Assembly (NCBI GenBank): GCA_013339765.2
Contig: CM023449.1
Span: forward strand, 108,664,417 to 108,728,416
DNA: 64,000 nucleotides
DNA from: Haemaphysalis longicornis
Lineage: Eukaryota > Arthropoda > Arachnida > Ixodida > Ixodidae
Reading direction: 5' to 3'
Below, in pieces: positions 35,036-46,026 of the stretch. Position numbers and translations under genes: made by a program. The stretch's first letter is position 1; each line of letters starts with the position of its first letter. A model generated the notes under the pieces. That model made no database searches. It was given only the letters and a program-made list of their open reading frames with translations, and was not told where the DNA came from.

Positions 35036-36030
35036 CCACCACCACCACCATCATCATCATCACAAGCCTATCTACACCCACTGCAGGGCAAAGGCCTCTC
35101 ACATTGATCTCCTGTTATCCCGGTCCTGTGCTGTGTGCGACCAATGTATCCCCGCAAATTTCTTGATCTCATCGGGCCATTTAACTTTATTCCGCCCCCT
35201 GTCTCTCTTGCCTTCTCTAGGTATCCACTCTGTTACCCTTAATAAGGAACGGTTATCTTGCCTTCGGATTACATGCCCTGCCCTCACCCAATTCTGCTTC
35301 CTAATTTCTTCTAATATGTCCTTAACACACGTTTGTACCCTGACCCGCTCGGCTCTTTTCTAGTCCCTTATTGTGACACCTATCATCTTACGTTCAACTG
35401 CTCGCTTAGTTATCTTCAATATAAGTTGAACACTATTGTGAGCCTCCAAGTTTCTGCTCCGTAGGTGAGTACTGTGAACATGCAGCTATCATACACATTC
35501 TTCGTCAGGGACAACGGTAGGCTACCATTCCTGATCTGAGAGCGCCTGCCGAATGCACCTCACCCCGTTCTTATCCTCGTAATTATGTATGCTTCATGGT
35601 TGAGATCCGGGGTCACACTTCCCCTGAGTGGATATATTCGCTTAACACTCCTAATGCCTCGCCACCTATCTCAAACCTGTGAAGGAAAGTTTGACATCCA
35701 CCTAAATGCAGCCATACGGCTACAAAGGAAAGCTGTACTGCTTCCTCAGAAACTTCGCAGTTGAAGAAAAAATTGTAGACGAATTTTTCTTCAACTGCGA
35801 AGTTTCTGAGGAGCTGTATAGCTTTCCTTTGTAGCCGTATGGCTGCATTTAGGTGGATGTCAAACTTTTCTTCACAGAAACTTACTCCACCTTGGGGATT
35901 TCCCCTAAATCTGGTCGACTATCTCAAACCTCACTGCTCTCCAAGGTCATCAGGGATACTTTAGTTTTCTGCCTATTCTCTCGCTGTTGTTCCTATGGTA
36001 TGCTTGCGTAATACTGCGAGAGATATCAAA
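35036..36030 (-). pseudogene. RTE-like LINE: reverse transcriptase C-terminus and 3' end
   Basis: Reading leftward, SVTPDLNHEAYI (about 35,583-35,620), NVYDSCMFTVLTYGAETW (about 35,447-35,500), then RAGHVIRR and EWIPREGKRDRGR (35,215-35,287) follow the order of the thumb and tail of RTE-like and related endonuclease/RT elements. The 3' end CTTTGCCCTGCAGTGGGTG is followed by a TGA/TGG triplet run (35,036-35,063 on the plus strand), also typical. Stops occur throughout. A 240-bp fold-back insertion (35,679-35,918) splits it; the part right of it (35,930-36,030) fits the upstream segment only weakly. Confidence 0.7.
35679..35918. mobile_element. Fold-back J with about 95-bp arms, a separate family
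   Basis: Arms 35,679-35,774 and 35,782-35,877 pair with a few mismatches around a 7-base loop. A 41-base single-copy tail then contains CTTGGGGATTTCCCC. CTATCTCAAACCT occurs at 35,666-35,678 and 35,919-35,931, a perfect 13-bp target duplication inside the RTE-like sequence. It lacks the CCAACTAGCCCA tail of the Penelope-derived fold-backs, so I keep it separate. Confidence 0.75.
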
Positions 36031-36299
36031 CACCAAAAATACCTAGGTGGCTGTGCAATACTAGTAAAACAAAAATACCCGTGGAGCAATACTTCCACCA
36101 TTAGATACAGTCCCCCTGTAAATAAGAGAGAATATGTACAATTCCAAGAAACATTCACGAGAGCCCGACAAGAACAGCCGGTTGGCAGGAGATAAAGAAA
36201 TGAAAGAAATGTTGAGGGCGAGATAGAGCGAAAGCATCAAATACACGAATGTGGCAAATAAAAGACAGGCATGGACTATGACACTGTAGCCTACTAGAC

Positions 36300-37130
36300 A
36301 GGGAAGGAAAAATGGTAAAAGCCGCATTCATGCCAGTTCGAGACACCCCTGAAGTTGAAGAAACGACGATAGCCATGGCGATCACCACATATAACAGGGC
36401 GCGCACTCTCGCAACCAACTTCAAGACGCCTGCACAAGAATGGAGTAGGGTAGAATCAACCACGCAGCTCTACAGATACTGAGACCAAGACAATACCACA
36501 CGCCCACACAATACGGATGCCGGGAAACACAACCCTTCCAAGTAAGCTCGGAGCACATGCCGCAGCAGCAGGACGGGTACACCGGGGCGCGTTCCTGCAG
36601 GGTTGCAATCGCCCTAATGCCCCGAAGACGGCGAGGTGGTCGTCCCATGAGAATATACGTATATATTGTAAAAACCGACAAAAAAACACAAAATACTACT
36701 GAAGTGCCCATAAGAAATTCACCAGAGTGTCATTTAGAGTAGATTACAATCAGAAACATGCCCTCATGACCTCACGGCACCTGGTGTATCCGAGCGCTTA
36801 TAGAATAACTGGGAGTACTACCCGGGTGTCCCTAACATTGTGTCATTATCATCATCTTTATTACAGACCACTAGGTTTACTGTAGGCCGCAGGCCTGTCC
36901 CATCGACCTGTAACACTCTGTACCATATGGTATTGCAATTCAGGAAAAGACTAAATACTCTCCAAGACGTACCGTCAACAAAAGACCAATGGGAGGTTCT
37001 GCTGACAAGGCCAGACCTCAAGGACCAACTTTGCTGGAAACCGTGGGCAAGTCCCTCAACAGGGGGCAATATTTCCCTAAATTAGGAAACCAGCTGTAGG
37101 GCTTAGGCAGTGCCTGGCTGATAAATTAGG
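36300..37130 (+). pseudogene. RNase H-bearing LINE fragment, plus strand
   Basis: EVEETTIAMAITTYNRA (about 36,352-36,400) resembles the RNase H E.EE.AIA.AI helix. Further right, NTLYHMVLQFRKRL and DQWEVLLTRPDLKDQL (about 36,913-37,032) match the C-terminal tail of tick I/R1-type ORF2 (HMVW.C, then WE..L...D...Q). The stretch between is broken and not alignable by eye. It is a 5'-truncated, old copy. Confidence 0.5.
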
Positions 37131-38164
37131 TTTACCCCTTCCGCTCCCTCTAGAGTACACTTTTTTGTGTGGTGTGGTGGTTCATGTAGTGGAAACTTTT
37201 GTAAACATTATATTCCCTCACCAAATACGACAGGACATTCTCAACATAGGGTATGTTGTCAAAGGGTGTCCCCTGAACGAAGCAAACCAAGCTGAAAATT
37301 TTAGGCTACAGTTCGGATGAAGCATTTCTGCAAATTTTTCTTAAGTGAGGGATAAAGAAAGCGTGAATACCTTGTTGCTGCCGAAGCGAGTGAGAACTAA
37401 AATACTAGGAAATGTTGAGGTAGTGGCTCTAGCTTTAGTACTACCCACAGAACAGAAGAAAAAAGCACTCTGTCATCACCATTTTGCTTTCGTCCCAGTT
37501 TCCTACTGACACTGCTAGCACCGTCAAATGCAGCCCTTGCTTAAATACTTGCGTACCTTTAAACCTGACCGTTCCCAAAACACCACCACTTATGATGCAG
37601 TCACTGTTCTAACATTAGTGCCCAATTTTGGAATGTCTCCTTTCACTATTATTGCTATGATTTTCCTCTTGCTAATTTTTCTCAATCTTTTCGTATCTAC
37701 GAGTCGGCACATACTGGTTGTGGTAAACAAAAATAAAGAAATTTACCACGGTTCTACCTTTTAGTCGTATAATGGTTGCTTCTGTAACCACCATTCGTAA
37801 GTTACTGGTGTAGACCTCAGTAGGTGCCCTTAACGTACGTTCCTTTGTCGGAAATGCAGCGCATTAGTTAACTTGTCCCGTTTTCATTTATTTATTCACG
37901 CATACTATCAATCCCAATTAGGTATTATTGCAGGAAGGGCACATACATTGTGAAAGTGCAAGATTTATACAAAGGGTACTCACCTAAATATTGCAATACG
38001 AGTGAGTCAAACCCGACAGCAATAAATTTTATGACTGCATCAATACAATTATAACTACATCATTACCATAGCACATCAATACTAACTAGTACCGAAAAAA
38101 GAATACTGAGCACTTCAAACAGTGCACAAAAAACTCAGTTTGTCATTCCACAGAGAATAAGTAA

Positions 38165-41140
38165 CATTCAAGCAGGGATAAAAATTTCAAATGATTGACT
38201 GTTATACTGATTGGAAAATTATTCCACTCACTAATTGCTAGTGGAAAAATAGAATATTTCAGACAGTCAGTAAGGAACTGATATTCATTCAGTGTCTGTG
38301 AATGCTTTTGTCGTGTTGGCCTTGTTTATGCGTATGACATGTACTTTGAACTGTCTATGTTTAGCTGTTCGTGAACTAATTGATACAGGAATTTCTGACG
38401 TGCCCGTTTAGCGCGGTTTTATTGTTAAGAGACCTGCTTTTTTAAACGTTCTGTGGTTGAGTCTGGTATTCTGTACTTGTTATAAACAAATCTTATCGCT
38501 TTTCGTTGTATTCGTTCTAGGGAATTTATGAGATTGTTTGTAAAGGCAAACCACACGACGTTGACATATTCTAAGACGGGTCTGACGAATGCTTTTTAGG
38601 CGAGAAGATTCGTTTCATGTGGCGCAGAACCGTTACTTCTATGAAGAAAAAAAAAGTCGTTTTAATGCAGCTGATGTGACATGGCTAATGTGGATATCCC
38701 ATAGAAAATCTTGTGTTAACTTTAAACCTAGATATTTGTGTTTGTCACTACCAGAAGTGGAGAGTTATTTATAACGTAAACGAATTCAGATACATGCTTT
38801 CTTCTGCTTATCCTCAAGAAAGCAGATTTTTTAACATTCAGGGACATTTGCCAGAAAGCACACCAGCTAGATATATACTGCAAAGTATTGTTCCATTTTA
38901 CATGATCTTCTGGGGCGTTAAGTTCTTGGTAAAATATTCAGTCATCGACGAAAACCTCACTATAACACCAATGCCAGCAGGTAAATCATTAATGAAGATC
39001 AGGAATAAAATGGGCGCCAAAACACTGCCCTGTGGTACACCTGACGTAACATTGGCTATGGTAGATCTTTCGCGACTGACTTGCACCTACTGCGTTCGGT
39101 TACTCAGATATTTGTCTATCCAGTCAGTAAGTGAACCTGTGCTTATTGTTGCTTTTATTTCCTTACAAGTTTTTTGTGTGGCACCCGATTAAAAAGCCTC
39201 TGAGAAATCTAATAGAATGAAATCCGTTTGTTTTCTGCAGTCTACATTGAGGGAGGTGTCGTGAATTAGTTCAACCAGTTGGGTAACTGTGGATAGTCCT
39301 TCGCGAAAACCGTGTTGTAATGGCGATAAGATGTGGTTCTGGTTATGGTACAATGTTAGATGTTTAAGAATTATGTGTTCCAGCAGTTTGCAGGTTGTGC
39401 TGGTTAGTGAGATGGGTGTGAAGTTTGATGGGTCAGCTTCGCTACCAGATTTATGAACAGGGGCTACCTTTGTGATTTTTCATTCTTGGGGAGGGAACAG
39501 GTTGATAGGGACTTGTTGAAAAGTATACACAAGTATTTGTTTACCCATTCAGCATATCTCCTAAGAAATTCGTTAGGCAAGTTGTCCGTACTGGCACCCT
39601 TTTTAGTATCTAATTTTAACAACAAATTAAGCACTCCGGACTCTGACACAAGTGGTTCAATATGTCGGTGGTTGCAGATGTCAACATCAGGAACATTTCC
39701 GTCATCAATCGTAAAAACAGATTAAAAATAGTTATTTAGCGAGTTTGCTTTATCTTTGCTTTCTTCCGGGGCCGCGGGCCTATTACGATTTTTGGGATCG
39801 AGGTAGTTCCAGAACTTATGAGGAGACGTTTTCAAAAAAGTTGGGTAGCGTACTTGTAAAATACTTTGATTTGGATATTTTTATTTGGAATTTCATGTTA
39901 CGAATAGCTTGACTCAACTTGTTCAGAATTTGTGGCGTCGGTTTTGCCTTCATTTTGCCTTCAAAGTTTTTTCTGAGCCGTTTTACTTTGCGCTTGGAAT
40001 GAATAATTTCACGCGTTATTGAGGGATTATGTTCTCTTGTTTTTTTTGTTTTAGACGGCACGTGCTTAAGAGCGCAGTGTGTTACGACCGCTTTGAACCT
40101 TGCCCGTAGGATTTCTATATTTGTGTCTGAATCATTCGCAAACAGTTCAAACGAAGCCAGTTCATGGAACAGATGATTAAGTGTGCTTTTGTCATCGCCA
40201 TGGTTAAAGTCAAGATATGCAGTAAAAGAGTTGAACGGTATTGGGATGTCAAATATAGAAACAGAGCCTTGAATAACGTCGTGGTCCGATATGCCTTCAA
40301 GAATTACGATCTGTGCTTGATCTGCAGAAATATTATCACTTAAAAACACCAAGTCGAGTACATTAGAACAGCACCCCTGAACACGGGTAGGCTGTTTTAC
40401 AATTTGGGAGAGATTAATTGTCAACATGATATCAATGAGCACATCCGAGCATGCGTTGTGGTGTTGCATTGTCTACCAGTTTATATCGGGTAAATTAAAA
40501 TCGCCGAGAAAGATTACCCTAGCTCCGAGTACATGGCGATGCATATACGTGTGCAATGCTTGGAAGCTATCCATGTCTGAAGACGGGCTGCGATAAACGA
40601 AGCCAACAAATGCTAGGCAATAAGTGAAGAGAAACTTTCAAATTATTGCCTCGACTCCGATAACCTCAGGAAGTATTTCAAAGGAAAGGTCTTTTTTTAT
40701 TAAGAAGGACACACCTACCCCACGTGTCGGCCTATCTTTACGAATGATAACGTAGTTGGGGGGTTTTACCTCAAAATCTTTGATCTCATTTGTCAGCCAT
40801 GTTTTTTGTCAAAGCTACGAAGTGCGGTTCAATTCTAAATAATGAAGTCTAGTAAAGTACGTTGTTGGGCTAGTTGGTGGATCATTATTAACAGATGTAT
40901 AGCGCAAAAAAGACGAAGGACAAAGAATGCACGAGGACGAAGCGCTTCGTCCTCGTGCATTCTTTGTCCTTCGTCTTTTTTGCGCTATACATCTGTTAAT
41001 AATTCTAAATAGTGAGGATTCAAGCGGTACTAATTTTTGAAGCATGCTGCGGGTGTTAGTGCTAAGAAATGTTACTTCTTTCGCTGGCTGCGGCGTTGTG
41101 GCTCGCCTGGTGCTTCCGCTTCGTCGTGTTTTTTTCATGG
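38165..41140 (-). pseudogene. CR1-like ORF2: endonuclease and reverse transcriptase
   Basis: Read leftward from 41,138, VTFLSTNTRSMLQKL opens the endonuclease. FLGDFNLPDIN (about 40,480-40,515) is its catalytic block and ISDHDVI (about 40,275-40,300) its last His-containing motif. The reverse transcriptase has GASTDNLPNEFL (about 39,563-39,598), then TPISLTSTTCKLLEH. Motif A is DFILLDFSEAF (about 39,205-39,237). Motif B is SGVPQGSVLAPILF (about 38,997-39,042). Motif C is VDD in a shifted frame near 38,940. KYLGLKLTQDFLWDIHISHV (about 38,675-38,735) and FVRPVLEYVNVVWF (about 38,545-38,590) close the thumb. Several stops and shifts separate these blocks. The residues that remain match a once-active enzyme. 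Confidence 0.85.
40846..41000 (-). mobile_element. Fold-back D: perfect 120-bp palindrome inside CR1-like ORF2
   Basis: Arms 40,884-40,943 and 40,944-41,003 are exact reverse complements over 60 bp with no spacer. The left tail has GTTGTTGGGCTAGTTGG (40,861-40,877). AATTCTAAATAATGA (40,831-40,845) and AATTCTAAATAGTGA (41,001-41,015) are a 15-bp target duplication with one mismatch. Removing the insertion and one target copy restores a continuous endonuclease frame. Confidence 0.9.
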
Positions 41141-41219
41141 TGGATGCTGTGACGTCCAGCGGTTATGAGCGCAATAGCATTTGTTTCGTCATCCCATCGG
41201 TACAGATCTTAGTTCATTT

Positions 41220-41779
41220 TTAACTTGTCATAGACCAGAAATACTTTGTCTCCAGCTTCTTTTCTTGTTTTTGCAACTTGCCAAAGCTTTTTCTGATGTC
41301 TTTTACTCTATTAGAGTAGTCCTCTCCAACAGAGAAAGCGGTTCCTTTTAGTTTTGTGCAGTTTCTAAGAAGGGTTGCTTTGTCTCGGTAGTCGAGAAGT
41401 TTTAGTATGACTGGCATAGTTTTTTGAGCGTCTTGTTTTCCATTAACGTTACTTGTTCTAGTTTGGCTTCAATAGATTTCAACCGTTCCTCTTTTATTTC
41501 TTTTATGTCATCTGCAATTACTTGAAGCTGTTTCATGATCTGGGGCATATCGGGTCCCGCGTTTGTTTCAATGTGACCACTGAGCAACAGTAATTGCTTA
41601 ATACAGGCACACGTGTCACACAATTGTGCACACATCTGCCTAGGGCACGGCATCACTATTAGCATAGGTAATTTGAAGGAATACATTTGCCATAACGCTT
41701 GCTCACCTGCGGCAGATAAACAAACGGGTTGAGACGTCGCATCCTGGCAGTTCTGCCGTGCCCTGTGATTGTTTTGCAT
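41220..41779 (-). pseudogene. CR1-like ORF1 with a degenerate 2A-like motif
   Basis: The frame from 41,779 (125 codons) has LLLLSGHIETNAGP at residues 63-76. Its last eight residues differ at two positions from the 2A consensus D[VI]ExNPGP, which causes ribosome skipping and is known at the N-termini of some CR1-like ORF1 proteins. A Lys/Glu-rich coiled coil follows (about residues 80-120). A shift then leads to 41,220-41,417, where VILKLLDYRDKATLLRNCTK and VKDIRKSF match the nucleic-acid-binding part of CR1 ORF1. It lies directly upstream of ORF2, as expected. Confidence 0.65.
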
Positions 41780-41799
41780 TAAAACCTAGGCTGTAAATA

Positions 41800-43335
41800 T
41801 AAAACCACAGCCGGCTACCTTTAGAACCTCCGATTTTTATAGGACTTAGTACAACTTTCTCTTGGGGTAATTGGCTTATGCTTCGAAAAAGAAGTCAGCG
41901 CAAAAAAATTCCTCTGTCTCCTGTCGATTGGCTCGCGTTCAATTCGTTTTAGATTTTTATGGGCCGACGACACAACGTCTGCTTTATTTCTGTTTTGTAT
42001 ACGACTGTGATAATGCTTTATTGGCTTTTAATTCGGCATTTTAATTCCCGAAATTACCTTGCGTAATTATTCCAGAAATGACCCTTTACTAAAATTATTG
42101 CGGTTAATCTCGCACAGAGAATTTGAAGATCTGGAACTATGTTATAAAGGAGTTTAAACTAGGCCTGCCCTTTACTATGTTTTCTTGGTTCAATTATGGT
42201 AAAAGCATCTAAGGTTTCTCCCGTGCGTAGGATTACGTTGTACAAATACCCCGAAATAGAAACCCATCAGCCACATTGGCGTGTTGGAAATTTTACCCCG
42301 ATGCAGCGTGGATGGATTCCTTTACGAAGCAATTTTAACTGCACCTAAACATAATGGGGCCATCTCTGCTTGTCATGAGTAAAAAACTTCCCTTTCTTTG
42401 TTCCTTTCATCTTGTGTGTTACGTGCACTCTTTCATGAAGCAGAGGGCCAGTGAACATAAACAAGTTATTTTATACTCAAAGTAAAAGTGTTGTTTCTCT
42501 CAGACGGCACTCGCTAAAATCAACGTCATTGCGACACAAACTGCATTGGACTCAGTAAGTCAAAGGCCCTAAATGTTGTTTCTAAGAAAAACTAGCCATT
42601 ACACTCCACACTCATCAAGTTCAGGCTTACAGCCTGCTGGCTGAATTCGGCGAAATTCCGCTGGTACGTGGAAGCTACTCAATTGAAACATAGAACTTTG
42701 TCATCACCGGTAGGGTGCATAGATCGCGCGTTTTCGGGCTTAAGATCATATTTCACTTCTTCAAGCAGAACACTGTACTAAACTGCCACCATTACGTCGG
42801 TCTTTTCAAATAAAAAAAGAAATAACACCTGGCCCACCGATGATGAAATGAGATTTCTAGCATCCTGCTATTGCATAGTATTACAAATTTATCAGTCGCC
42901 CTCAACCTCAGCGTTCCCGGAGGTGCTCTTTGTGTTTTCAACGTCATCTGCATAAACATTCTGGCGGAAAATCAGCTGGCAATACGCCGCATAGTAGCTA
43001 AATGGTTCGCCGAAGGAAATCAGCGGGGATGAAAGACACAAAATAAACGCAAGCAATGTTCTCAACTCGTTATGAACGAGGGGTTTTTATTGGCACGCCG
43101 AATGCCGGCACATAGGTGGATGTTGCCAAATGTAACTTTGCATCGCCAGAACATAGACATAACGAAAACGCTCCTGCGAAAAAACAGAAAACCCGAACCC
43201 TAGTATCAACTATCTAGTGTAAAATGATGGTCGTGGTAGTTCCACGAGAAAACTATTTCGCCCATTGAAAGGGTGTCTGGCTAGCGCAAATGGTAATGAT
43301 TTTATTGGGATGATAGAGTGCTGCAAATCTTACAA
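41800..43335. other. No supported gene; one weak exon candidate
   Basis: AT-rich, no long ORF. At 42,892-42,960 on the minus strand a 22-codon frame ends in a stop and starts just after an AG with pyrimidines upstream. See the findings. No repeat shared with other parts was noticed. Confidence 0.4.
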
Positions 43336-43355
43336 GGCAACGCTATGCATTCAAT

Positions 43356-43932
43356 AAGGCTTGTTGTTGGGCTAGTTGGCATCGGTACATGGTTGGAAAA
43401 GCGCTTATGTTTGTAACACAACGGACAAACCTAGAACGAAGAAAACCAGACAGAACGAATGAGGCGCTACTAACAACTGAAGCTAATTCAACAAAGAAGA
43501 CGGAAATATATAGATGATCCACCACTTATGCCAACACTGTGCGCATGCGTCAAATTTCTTTGTTTATTTGTACCGGAGATACTCCTTTTCTTTCTCTAGC
43601 AAGGTAATGGAAGGGGAGCTCACGCACTCTCCTTCTGTTCCCGATGTCATGCAAAATGCCTCCCAAATTTCTCTGGTTATTTTATCGTTTGATTTGAACA
43701 ATACCTGGGTATCATTGAATGCCAGAAAAAGAAAGAAAAGGAGTATCTCCGGTACAAATAAACAAAGAAATTTGACGCATGCGCACAGTGTTGGCATAAG
43801 TGGTGGATCATCTATATATTTCCGTCTTCTTTGTTGAATAAACTTCAGTTGTTAGTAGCGCCTAATTCATTCTGTCTGGTTTTCTTCGCTCTACGTTTGT
43901 CCGTTGTGTTACAAAAATAACCGCTTTTCCAA
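43356..43932 (-). mobile_element. Penelope-like element E: 205-bp inverted arms around an ORF stub
   Basis: Arms at about 43,394-43,596 and 43,728-43,932 pair over some 205 bp with a few mismatches. The core between them, with the adjacent arm, encodes on the minus strand the end of the Penelope-like endonuclease: ITREIWEAF, then CVSSPSITLLEKEKEYL (about 43,590-43,680). This lines up with the C-terminus of the ORF at 25,428-26,234. The left tail has CTTGTTGTTGGGCTAGTTGG (43,360-43,379). GCTATGCATTCAAT flanks the insertion on both sides (43,342-43,355 and 43,933-43,946), a perfect 14-bp target duplication. Confidence 0.9.
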
Positions 43933-43984
43933 GCTATGCATTCAATCCGACCACCTCTGTCGTAGACAGTGGGGGTAACACTTT

Positions 43985-44100
43985 TAAAGACGATAGTCTT
44001 TCTTTGGCTACTTAAACTCAAGAATTTTGGTCCGTCTATCTGTGTGTCTGTCTGTCTGTCTCTCTGTCTGTCTGTGACTCGATTCAGCCACCCGGCAAAA
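43985..44100 (+). repeat. Dispersed repeat Z, copy 1, with a TCTG microsatellite inside
   Basis: TTTTAAAGACGATAGTCTTT, GGCTACTTAAACTCAAGAA and GTGACTCGATTCAGCCAC are matched in order on the minus strand at 53,115-53,235. Here the middle holds an expanded TCTG array (about 44,038-44,083), which is short in the other copy. Confidence 0.7.
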
Positions 44101-44269
44101 CAACAAAGCCTGTAAAATAGTCTTATACAGTCACAGCTAAATCAACCAGTTTAAGTGCGGCGTAACGTTCATACTTTTCAACATTGTTGAAGGAGAACAC
44201 GACATTACGCAAATATTAGCCACCAAATTAATACAGAAGTGATATTTGTAGCATTGCTTCATAAAAAAT

Positions 44270-44800
44270 TATACATGCTTGATTTTTGCGAAATTAAATT
44301 CTTCATCAACTGAAGAAAAAACATTCACTCCGCCGTCACCTGCTGTCGCCAGCGCCACTATCGGTACTGGAGTCATTTCAAGAAATCGACCGGCAAAACT
44401 TGCGAACGGCTCCACTAGATAGGTTCCAGGTTCTGCTGGGAACGCTAGTGGAGTAGGGCAACGTAGTTCTACCAACGTTGAAGTAGGGCGCCTCGATTCT
44501 CCCGTGTCTCCACCGTACGGCAGCGGTGGCATCGAGACACCCGGCCTAGAAGACTGGAACGTGGTAAATTTAAAATGATTTAAGCAAACCTTTGTCGTCT
44601 TTACCTTGAGAGGAGCGCGATGCAAGAGGAACAACATAAGAGGTGAGCGGAAAAGCGAAAGGAGGCATTTACTTTGCAAAAGTAGATGAAGACCATCGTT
44701 TTTTGTCCACATTTGCAACGAATGGAGCAGACATGCGCCCAATTTTTTCGTTAGGGCGGCGCTATTTCAGCATGCGAACCCTTCTAGTGCCTGTCGGAAT
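44270..44800 (-). repeat. Dispersed repeat Y, copy 1, minus strand
   Basis: On the minus strand this matches 51,000-51,490 over some 450 bases. The matching frames read SPLMLFLLHRAPLKVKTTKV and SPLMLFLFRRARPKVSTLKV, followed by SMPPLPYGGDTGESRRP and SMPALQYGGDALESRRP. The conserved reading frame in two diverged copies suggests a coding origin. The family is unknown to me. AAGGTAAAG / AAGGTAAGC inside both resembles a splice donor. Confidence 0.6.
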
Positions 44801-44809
44801 AACGAAGGG

Positions 44810-45400
44810 TGTACATGTACCCTGTTATTTACTGTCGTCTTTGGTCTTCTCTTGCACCCCCAGGACTCAATCGCCTTCTCCCGCTGTGAGGCAACCAACC
44901 AGTGCCCACGCCTGGCTATTCTCCCGGCGTTTTTCTCGGTCTTTCCGACTCCTCGCGCTCCCCTATACACTTCGCGTTGTTCTGTCGATCGGCGATTATC
45001 CAGTCACTGGGCAAGGGATAACAGCGGTATGCTCGGAAAAGTGCCAACGAAGGCGTATGCCCAGACGACTTTGCCCACGGCGAGTGTCCGCGTGTCAATA
45101 CGGAATTACATATTCCCTGTTATACTCACGTTCTAATCCGTACGGCGGAAGTCAGGATATAGAGACGGAAAAAATTAGCTGATCGTGTATAAGGGTGGCT
45201 GGTCTGTCGCCTGTGAGATTGTTCCCAATATCCAACAAAAAATGCAGCACTATACGAGCTAGGGGCCTGGTCAGGCGAATATATATGTCACTTTTTGCCA
45301 TAGCCCCAAGGTAATTCTTTTTGTTCGCGAAATAAAATATCAATATAGGAAGAGGCACTTTGGTACAGCCCATACATGTATATTGAGAAACCGAAAATTG
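44810..45400. other. No gene recognised
   Basis: Overlapping frames up to about 180 codons on the plus strand (44,643-45,182) cover repeat Y antisense and unassigned DNA. No domain is seen. Confidence 0.4.
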
Positions 45401-45414
45401 CAACAGCAGTAATG

Positions 45415-45494
45415 AATGGGACGAAGGAATCGAAACACGTAGGGCACAAACGGGCACTGTTGTCCTGCGTGTTTCTATTTCCCCGTCCCATTAA
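45415..45494. repeat. Imperfect fold-back with about 35-bp arms
   Basis: Arm 45,415-45,449 (AATGGGACGAAGGAATCGAA and on) pairs imperfectly with 45,459-45,494. Composition and layout resemble the Penelope-derived fold-backs, but I see no tail motif or target duplication. Confidence 0.5.
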
Positions 45495-46026
45495 TTCCCG
45501 CAGTTATGATTTTAACGAACGTGAACCAACTGTCTCGCACCAGAGTCCTGCTGAGAAAAGGAGGACACATGGTCTTAAAACATTTGGAGGAAGGGTTGCA
45601 TATATCTCTCGACGGCGTTGGACGTGGCGGTAGTTATAACTGAAGGCCACGGGGCAGAAGTATGACTTCCAACGTTTATATAAACGTTGGTGCACGTGCC
45701 GAACGGCGGCGAAGAGAAACTCAGTAATGCTAATCATTTCAATGGCACCCATTACATTCATCAACAATTGTCAATTTTGCTGGGTGTTCTGAAAACTGCA
45801 GTAGCATTGGTAGCAAAAAATAACGATTTCGGTTTGTGTACAGTATATTGGCTAACGGGAGATTGCAACATTTTCATTCTAATTTTTTATATCCTAGCTG
45901 CTTTCAGAACGTAGTCAACAAGCACTCAGTACTTGGACTTTGTGGCGCAAACTACCTCAGCCAAAATGACTTTTCTAAGCCTATCACAAAACTTAGAAGT
46001 AATATACTCTAGAATAAGGGACAACT

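Larger units (their letters stand above)
37883..41790 (-). mobile_element. CR1-like LINE, nearly full length
   Basis: ORF1 (right), endonuclease, reverse transcriptase and 3' UTR are all present in the expected order on the minus strand, over about 3.9 kb. There is no RNase H, which fits the CR1/L2 group. The 3' end is placed at the A-rich repeat GAATAAATAAATG (about 37,883-37,900). A 155-bp fold-back (40,846-41,000) splits the endonuclease. A stretch of frameshifts makes it a dead copy, but far less is missing than in the other LINEs here. Confidence 0.8.

Noticed and set aside
35041..35063. His-rich peptide from ACC/CAT repeats
   Set aside because: The triplets are the 3' tail of a minus-strand RTE-like LINE, not coding sequence.
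35893..35904. GGGGATTTCCCC as a Rel/NF-kB site
   Set aside because: It lies in the tail of a fold-back element, so a chance match is more likely than regulation.
40815..41138. ORF through the 120-bp palindrome as a Lys/Arg-rich protein
   Set aside because: The basic stretch comes from reading the inserted palindrome; removing the insertion restores the LINE endonuclease.
44643..45182. 179-codon plus-strand ORF
   Set aside because: Its first part is antisense to repeat Y and the rest shows no motif.
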